DNA from: an uncultured Kiloniella sp.
Lineage (GTDB): Bacteria; Pseudomonadota; Alphaproteobacteria; Kiloniellales; Kiloniellaceae
Direction: 5' to 3'
Length of the DNA stretch: 38,033 nt
Assembly: GCF_937128705.1 (NCBI RefSeq)
Contig: NZ_CAKZMP010000072.1
Location: 1-38,033, forward strand
Positions 32,505-38,033 of this stretch are shown piece by piece; position 1 is the first letter of the stretch; each line of letters begins with the position of its first letter. The notes beneath the pieces were generated by a model that saw nothing but the letters and a program-made list of their open reading frames with translations, was not told the origin of the DNA and did not search any database. A program made the translations under genes and the position numbers.

Positions 32505-33893
32505 TTATGCATGTGTCGGAATTAGAACATTGAATTCGTTCAAGGCAGATGTTTGTCTTTCCAACAAAATCTGGTGATCAAAATCGGAAATGAGATCATG
32601 AAATAGTTGGTGCCAGTTTATTTCGGCATTTAAGTGCATGAACACTGACCCAAGGCCGACAGCAGCACGATCCATGAGAACAAATTCCCTTGGTGGTTTG
32701 ACCCCACCTAATCGACGTAGCTCCTGATGTACCTTATTTGCTACTCCGGCACCGTAAGCGCCCCCCTGATAATCATCAACTATGGTTCTTTTTCGATCCT
32801 GAAGCAGAGGTCCATAAAGAAAATGCGCCCATATGTTCAGCGTATTTAGCATCTCTCGACTTTGAATTTTAAAACCCCAGCTTTCATAAGCTTGAACAGC
32901 CAAGTCTTCGTCATCTCGTTCAAGCCCAAAATAAAGATCAATAACCCCCTTAACAAAAGATGCATCAAAAACACGGATACATCCAAAATCCAACAAATTG
33001 ACATCACCGTTCTCTCGTATGGAATAGTTGCCAAGATGAGGATCACCATGAATAACGCCATATTTATAAAAGGGAACATACCAGGCACGAAACATATTCA
33101 TCGCGACCTGATTTCGCATTTCCAGATCGTTTTCATGAGAACTGATGAAATCAAGAAGCGGAACACCATCAAGCCAGTTCATCGTGATCAAACGATTGGT
33201 CGTTAACTCGGGAACAGCTTTCGGTACACATACATGTTTTTCATCTACAAGCATGTGCCCGTAAAGTCCCATGTTTTGCGCTTCACGTTGATAATCCAGC
33301 TCTTCTCGTAAGCGATCGGTTAATTCGTGTAAGATATTTGAAGGATCAATCGCCTTGTCATAACGCCGATAAATCCCGAACAACAAAGCAAGCTGTTTTA
33401 AGTCAGCCTCAACGGCCGAAATCATGTCCGGATATTGCAATTTACAGGCAAGCTCTTGCCCATCCAAAGCAATCGCACGGTGGACCTGACCAAGTGATGC
33501 AGCTGCCGTTGCGACTTGATCAAAGGATTGGAATTTTTTCTGCCACCCCGTCCCCAGCTCCGTCTTCATACGACGCTTCACAAACAACCACCCCATGGAT
33601 GGTGCATTTGATTGAAGCTGTCGAAGCTCTTCAGCATATTCTTTGGGCAGTGCGTCGGGGATCGTCGCAAGAATTTGTGCCGCTTTCATCAAGGGCCCTT
33701 TAAGTCCCCCCAAAGCGTTCTTCAACTCTGCCGAATGTTTTGCAGAGTTCAGACCTGTCCCCAATACACGATTTCCAACAACCTGTGCAGCAAGTCCTCC
33801 TACAGAGCTCCCGACTTTGGCATAGCGTTTCAAACGCCCCGAGAGACGTGATCCTGAATCGCTTATATCTTGGAGATCTTCGTCATCCTGCAT
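32505..33893 (-). CDS. ABC1/AarF/UbiB family atypical kinase
   Basis: A 462-residue member of the ABC1 (ADCK/UbiB) family of atypical kinases or ATPases linked to ubiquinone synthesis. The family KxGQ region reads LKGPLMKAAQIL, followed by the Ala-rich loop ATAAASLGQVHRA, the lysine of ACKLQYPD, HGDPHLGNY as catalytic loop and LLDFGC as metal motif. All are intact. No C-terminal membrane anchor like that of E. coli UbiB is evident, so the protein may belong to the soluble, ADCK-like group; the substrate is unknown. No other gene lies on its strand within 250 bases, so it is likely transcribed alone. Confidence 0.9.
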   Translation of the reverse strand: MQDDEDLQDISDSGSRLSGRLKRYAKVGSSVGGLAAQVVGNRVLGTGLNSAKHSAELKNALGGLKGPLMKAAQILATIPDALPKEYAEELRQLQSNAPSMGWLFVKRRMKTELGTGWQKKFQSFDQVATAAASLGQVHRAIALDGQELACKLQYPDMISAVEADLKQLALLFGIYRRYDKAIDPSNILHELTDRLREELDYQREAQNMGLYGHMLVDEKHVCVPKAVPELTTNRLITMNWLDGVPLLDFISSHENDLEMRNQVAMNMFRAWYVPFYKYGVIHGDPHLGNYSIRENGDVNLLDFGCIRVFDASFVKGVIDLYFGLERDDEDLAVQAYESWGFKIQSREMLNTLNIWAHFLYGPLLQDRKRTIVDDYQGGAYGAGVANKVHQELRRLGGVKPPREFVLMDRAAVGLGSVFMHLNAEINWHQLFHDLISDFDHQILLERQTSALNEFNVLIPTHA

Positions 33894-34163
33894 TCTGCTG
33901 ATCTTTCGTACAATCTCTGAAACTTGCCAAATATGAAACGTTAAACCTTTATATGGTGTCTAATCTTCAAAAGTACCAACTCAATCTTCTCGCACCTAGA
34001 CAACAATAAATTTTGGGAAATTATCCCAATAAAAATCCACAATATGATTATATTTGAGAAAAAATAACATCACTGCTCATATACCTTCGCCCGCAAAGAT
34101 ATCAACAGGATCAAAGCTTATGCTATCCTGTGTTTTTAAGAACTACGATTTTCGGATTTTCTA

Positions 34164-35237
34164 ATGAATAAAAGACTTTGGGTTCAACAAGCTCTCAACA
34201 AAATCGAAGCGGATTATAACCGATCTTCGGATACCCACCTTATCAAGTTGGATTTGCCAAGTTGCCTTGGCGTTGATTTATATTTTAAAGATGAAAGCAC
34301 ACACCCGACAGGCAGTCTGAAACATCGGCTTGCAAGATCACTCTTTCTTTATGGTCTTTGTAACGGATGGATTGGGCCGGATACCACCATTATCGAGGCA
34401 TCATCAGGTAGCACAGCAATATCCGAAGCATACTTTTCCCGATTACTAAATCTAAGATTTATTGCCGTCGTGCCCAAAACCACAGCTCGAAAAAAACTGG
34501 CACAAATTGAATTTTATGGTGGTGAATGCCATCTGGTTGATGCGAAAGACATCTACACAGAATCAGAACGGCTCGCGCACGAGTTAAACGGTCACTATAT
34601 GGATCAATTCACCTATGCAGAGCGCGCGACCGATTGGCGGGGCAATAATAACATTGCGCAGTCTTTGTTTTCGCAAATGGCGCTAGAACCCCACCCCTGC
34701 CCGGAATGGATTGTAGCCAGCGCAGGTACGGGCGGCACATCCGCAACACTCGGCCGCTTTATCCGCTATGATCAATCCTGTACGCACGAAACAAAACTAT
34801 GTGTGGTTGATCCGGAAAATTCAGTCTTTTATGACTTCTACAAAACGGGTGATAAAAACCTAACCAGTTCTGGATCACGAATTGAAGGCATCGGCCGCCC
34901 AAGAGTTGAGCTTTCTTTTGTGCCCAGTCTGGTTGATCGTATGATCCAAATTCCAGATGCTGCTTCAATTGCTGCAATCAACGTTCTGGAAAAACTACTT
35001 GGACGCAAATGCGGGGCATCCACAGGAACAAATCTTTATGGTGCCTTTCTTCTCATGTCCGAAATGAGAGCCCGTAAAGAAAAAGGCAGTATCGTCACCT
35101 TGATCTGCGATTCCGGTGATCGCTATCTCGATACCTATTACAGCCAGGAATGGCTTGATCGCCACAACATCGATCCAGCGCCTTATATCAAAAACCTTGA
35201 ATCATTCCTTGAAACTGGGTCACTTACCTTGGCTTAA
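34164..35237 (+). CDS. PLP-dependent cysteine synthase family enzyme, Cds1-like
   Basis: A 357-residue fold-type II PLP enzyme. The PLP lysine is in [25 protein letters not shown], and [18 protein letters not shown] provides the phosphate/substrate loop. [16 protein letters not shown] is the glycine-rich PLP phosphate loop. These are nearer to Cds1, a cysteine desulfhydrase that releases H2S, pyruvate and ammonia, than to CysK, but cysteine synthase or another beta-replacement activity cannot be excluded. Single gene. Upstream lies a 270-base intergenic region shared with the divergent ABC1 gene; downstream is a hairpin shared with pepF. Confidence 0.85.
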   Translation: MNKRLWVQQALNKIEADYNRSSDTHLIKLDLPSCLGVDLYFKDESTHPTGSLKHRLARSLFLYGLCNGWIGPDTTIIEASSGSTAISEAYFSRLLNLRFIAVVPKTTARKKLAQIEFYGGECHLVDAKDIYTESERLAHELNGHYMDQFTYAERATDWRGNNNIAQSLFSQMALEPHPCPEWIVASAGTGGTSATLGRFIRYDQSCTHETKLCVVDPENSVFYDFYKTGDKNLTSSGSRIEGIGRPRVELSFVPSLVDRMIQIPDAASIAAINVLEKLLGRKCGASTGTNLYGAFLLMSEMRARKEKGSIVTLICDSGDRYLDTYYSQEWLDRHNIDPAPYIKNLESFLETGSLTLA

Positions 35238-35242
35238 GTCAT

Positions 35243-35278
35243 TACCAGCCTCAAGGAACTCCTGCCTTGAGGCTGGTA
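35243..35278. terminator. hairpin between convergent Cds1-like gene and pepF
   Basis: A perfect 14-bp stem (TACCAGCCTCAAGG / CCTTGAGGCTGGTA) with an 8-base loop. No long T-run on either strand, so the strength is uncertain; the position between convergent stops suggests it serves both. Confidence 0.65.
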
Positions 35279-35296
35279 AATCACAACAGAGCAATA

Positions 35297-37102
35297 TTAT
35301 TGCTCCATAGCTTCCAGCTGATCAATAAATCCAGATACAACTTTGAGTCCCTGTTTCCAGAAATCCGGATCACTTGCATCTAGACCAAAGGGCGCGAGCA
35401 ACTCTTTGTGACGCTTTGAACCACCAGCAGAGAGCATATCAAGATACTTTTCTGCGAACCCATCCTCGCTTTGCTGGTAAACCGCATAGAGTGAATTGAC
35501 CAGACAATCCCCGAACGCGTAGGCATAAACGTAAAACGGTGCATGAATAAAGTGTGGGACATAAGACCAATAGGCTGCGTATTCATCTTCGAAACGAATA
35601 GCAGGCCCCAAGCTTGCTTTTTGGGTCTCCATCCAAATTTCACCAAGCTGCTCGGGCAACAGTTCCCCTTTACGACGTTCATCATGAACTCGAGTTTCGA
35701 ACTGGTGCATCGCGACCTGTCGCACGACAGTGTTCAGCATGTCTTCCACTTTGGAAGCCAGCATGATCTTACGCGCCTTGGCATCCGCTTTCTTTTTCAA
35801 GACAGACTGGAAAGTCAGCATTTCACCAAAAACAGAAGCCGTTTCAGCAAGCGTTAACGGCGTATCCGACATGAGTGGTCCTTGCCCCCCGGCTAGAACC
35901 TGATGCACGCCATGCCCAAGCTCATGCGCCAAGGTCATCACATCTCGTGTCCGACCTTGATAATTCACAAGTAAATAAGGGTGCGCACAAGGGACGGTCG
36001 GATGAGCAAAGGCACCCGGCGCCTTACCCGGACGAACAGGCGCATCAATCCAAGGGTTATCAAAAAACTTTTGTCCCACTTCAGCAAGCTTTGGCGAAAA
36101 TCCTGCGTAGGCAGTCAACACCGTCTCTGTTGCATCAGCCCACGTAATAACATCATCATCGTCATCCGGCAGGGGAGCATTACGATCCCAGTAAGGAAGT
36201 TGCTCTACACCAAACCACTTTGCTTTCAGCTTATAATAACGATGCGCAAGATCCTGATAAGAATCAGACACCGAACTTACCAAAGCATCAACGACTTCGT
36301 CTTCGACAACGTTAGCGAGGTTCCGCGAAGAAACAGAGCGAGAGAAACCGCGCGCCAGATCTTCGACTTCTTTATCTTTCGCCAAAGTATTCGTGATATG
36401 CGCAAAAAGGCGCTGATTTTCGCCCAACACCTTTCCCAGTGACTGAGCCGCTTCTTTACGTGCTTTAGGGTCGCGATCACTGAGTTTATTCAAGATCTGC
36501 GCAGAACTGTATTCTTCCCCCATATAGGGAAAGCGAAGGCTCGCCATCGTTTCATCAAACAGGCGCACCCATGCTGAGCGACCGGAAACACGCTTCTCGT
36601 GAAGGATTTTCTCGACTTCATCAGAAAGTTGATAATCTTTTTGTGCCCGTAAATCTCTCAACCAAGGGGCATATTTGGCAAGGGAGCTATCTGTTATTTT
36701 GATCTGTAGATCACCCTCGTCCAACTGATTCAGCTCTAGAGAGAAAAACAGGATGTGTGAAGAAATACCTGTGCTGCGTTCCTGCATAGACTGGAAAAAT
36801 TTTCCAACTTCCGGATCACTCATATTACCAGCGTAGACCAGATAGGCATAGCTCATCACCTTGCCCATAATCTCTTGCGTCGTTTCAAACGATTCAATCG
36901 CAGTACAAAGAGCATCCCCGTCCAGATCCGCTAACTTCCCCGCATATTTAGCATTAAAAGCAATGGCTGATTTTTCGACAGCAACCAGATCATTTTCCAG
37001 TTCGGTAGAATCTGGTGCTGGATAAAGATCAGTCAAATCCCAGGCGGGTAAAGTACCAAGCTTTTCATCATTTACTTCTTTGGGGTGAGCAGCTTCGGTC
37101 AT
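35297..37102 (-). CDS. pepF: oligoendopeptidase F, M3 family
   Basis: A 601-residue zinc metallopeptidase that cuts short peptides in the cytoplasm. The zinc motif is LAHELGHGVHQ near residue 390, with the third ligand in TLAETASVFGEML shortly after. The start WDLTDLYP and the C-terminal YAYAFGDCLVNSLYAVYQ are typical of the PepF/M3 family. ATG 37102 has AGAGGA six to eleven bases upstream and is preferred over ATG 37117. Full length. Divergent from the acyl-CoA synthetase gene. Confidence 0.95.
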   Translation of the reverse strand: MTEAAHPKEVNDEKLGTLPAWDLTDLYPAPDSTELENDLVAVEKSAIAFNAKYAGKLADLDGDALCTAIESFETTQEIMGKVMSYAYLVYAGNMSDPEVGKFFQSMQERSTGISSHILFFSLELNQLDEGDLQIKITDSSLAKYAPWLRDLRAQKDYQLSDEVEKILHEKRVSGRSAWVRLFDETMASLRFPYMGEEYSSAQILNKLSDRDPKARKEAAQSLGKVLGENQRLFAHITNTLAKDKEVEDLARGFSRSVSSRNLANVVEDEVVDALVSSVSDSYQDLAHRYYKLKAKWFGVEQLPYWDRNAPLPDDDDDVITWADATETVLTAYAGFSPKLAEVGQKFFDNPWIDAPVRPGKAPGAFAHPTVPCAHPYLLVNYQGRTRDVMTLAHELGHGVHQVLAGGQGPLMSDTPLTLAETASVFGEMLTFQSVLKKKADAKARKIMLASKVEDMLNTVVRQVAMHQFETRVHDERRKGELLPEQLGEIWMETQKASLGPAIRFEDEYAAYWSYVPHFIHAPFYVYAYAFGDCLVNSLYAVYQQSEDGFAEKYLDMLSAGGSKRHKELLAPFGLDASDPDFWKQGLKVVSGFIDQLEAMEQ

Positions 37103-37256
37103 AAAAATTCCTCTCATTCCGCAAACGCGGTCTTCAAATACGAACGTTGTCTGTATAAGTTAGGATCTAGAAATTGAAAACAAGGCGTGAATCGCCAAAT
37201 ATTACAATACATAATGATAAGAAATCACGCGAACAGGTAAAGGCCTAACAAGGAAC

Positions 37257-38033
37257 ATGGAACAAACTATTTCTCCGCCGCATTACAAGAACCTTGTCAG
37301 TCTTTTTTACGCGCACGCGAAAGAAAAAAAAGAACAACCTTTTCTTTGGTTCAAAGAGAACAAACAATACTGGCCCATTAGTTGGGAGGAAACATCTCGG
37401 CGGATAACCGCACTGGCACGTAGCCTGAAAACGATCGGGCTTGAAAAAGGTGACAGAGTTGTCCTTGTTGCCGAAAATAGACCCGAATGGTTTATTGCGG
37501 ATCTGGCCATCATGGCTGCCGGAGGGATATCTGTTCCAGCCTACACAACAAATACCCACGCCAACCATAAGCACGTCCTTGACCATTCAGATGCCAAGGG
37601 GATTATTGTCTCCACGAAAGCTCTTTGTAAAAGGTCTCTTCCCGCGGCAAAGGAAGCCCCCAATTGTCTGTGGGCCATTACAATGGATACGATCGACAAG
37701 GATGACATGGACATCTTTGAGATCAGCGAAGGCAAATCAGAACTGCCAATACATGATTGGGAGCATTTAATCGCCGAAGGGGATACCCTCTCGGGAGATA
37801 TCGAAGCAGAGGCAGATAAGCTCACTAGAAAAGATGTTGCCTGTCTCATCTACACATCAGGAACAGGCGGCCTTCCCAAGGGAGTCATGTTAAGTCACGG
37901 CGCAATACTTTGTAACTGTGAAGGCGCTTGGGACGTTCTCTATCACCTTGGCTTGGGTGATGAGGTATTTCTTTCGTTCCTTCCTCTTTCCCATGCTTAC
38001 GAACATACAGCCGGACAATTTTTCCCATTACTG
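37257..38033 (+). CDS. long-chain acyl-CoA synthetase, N-terminal part (cut at window end)
   Basis: The first 259 codons are present and the frame is open at the window end. The AMP-binding enzyme begins SPPHYKNLVSLFY, continues WEETSRRITALARSLK and GLEKGDRVVLVAENRPEW, and has the ATP-binding motif YTSGTGGLPKGVMLSH. SFLPLSHAYEHTAG follows, typical of long-chain synthetases of the FAA1/FadD15 type. The motif reads TSGTGG where TSGTTG is usual. It would activate fatty acids with ATP and CoA for degradation or lipid synthesis. AAGGAAC precedes the ATG, which is divergent from pepF. The C-terminal domain is missing only because of the edge. Confidence 0.9.
   Translation, partial: MEQTISPPHYKNLVSLFYAHAKEKKEQPFLWFKENKQYWPISWEETSRRITALARSLKTIGLEKGDRVVLVAENRPEWFIADLAIMAAGGISVPAYTTNTHANHKHVLDHSDAKGIIVSTKALCKRSLPAAKEAPNCLWAITMDTIDKDDMDIFEISEGKSELPIHDWEHLIAEGDTLSGDIEAEADKLTRKDVACLIYTSGTGGLPKGVMLSHGAILCNCEGAWDVLYHLGLGDEVFLSFLPLSHAYEHTAGQFFPLL

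Overview
The window reads as chromosomal DNA of a moderately AT-rich alphaproteobacterium. Markers of that class are an RcdA-type cell-cycle adaptor (DUF1465), a TrcR-type DUF1013 protein, a DUF1192 protein, DUF465 small proteins, a cysteine-less L31, split proton-translocating transhydrogenase genes (pntAA/pntAB/pntB), and COQ9 close to rpsU. The gene mix recalls marine Rhodospirillales- or Kiloniellales-like bacteria, but the genus cannot be fixed from the sequence alone. I see no rRNA, tRNA, insertion sequence, prophage or CRISPR array. The region looks like ordinary core chromosome with a few unusual items.

Layout. 1-4.9 kb (+): central carbon genes (3' end of tkt, class I fructose-bisphosphate aldolase, gap), then a divergent ThiE-like protein, efp and a SuhB-type phosphatase. 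5.0-9.2 kb (+): a three-gene envelope cluster made of a secreted Pro-rich OmpA-like protein, a MotA/TolQ-like channel subunit and a MotB/OmpA-like stator with a long coiled coil. 9.2-12.0 kb: an MsbA-related ABC exporter (-), rpmE (+) and rcdA (-); the last two converge on one shared terminator. 12.2-13.3 kb: a small heat-shock gene behind a strong ROSE-type RNA thermometer, then a gene-poor stretch with a candidate small RNA on the minus strand. 13.3-19.8 kb: 3-hydroxybutyrate dehydrogenase with an AEC transporter, DUF1192, a quinone oxidoreductase, trcR, propionyl-CoA synthetase and a DUF465 protein. 20.2-25.5 kb: ubiX, a TIGR02444 protein, a second DUF465 protein, a diguanylate cyclase, purE, purK and a probable Nmad3 (nucleotide-modification-associated) protein. 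25.5-28.8 kb: COQ9, peptide deformylase, rpsU with a structured leader, and an Hsp70-like ATPase without a substrate-binding domain. 28.9-38.0 kb: the pnt operon (its alpha-1 subunit carries a histone H1-like lysine/alanine/proline tail), an ABC1/UbiB-family kinase, a Cds1-like PLP enzyme, oligoendopeptidase F, and the 5' part of a long-chain acyl-CoA synthetase cut by the window edge.

How the genes work together. The window mixes glycolytic/Calvin-type carbon metabolism, short- and long-chain acyl-CoA and hydroxybutyrate metabolism (bdhA, prpE, acyl-CoA synthetase), NADPH supply (pnt), ubiquinone-related genes (ubiX, COQ9, an ABC1 kinase), translation (efp, rpmE, rpsU, def) and two alphaproteobacterial cell-cycle regulators. 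The items most worth following up are the candidate sRNA at about 13.05-13.15 kb, the PntAA tail, the MotA/MotB-like envelope cluster, the Nmad3 gene in the purEK unit, and the ROSE thermometer.
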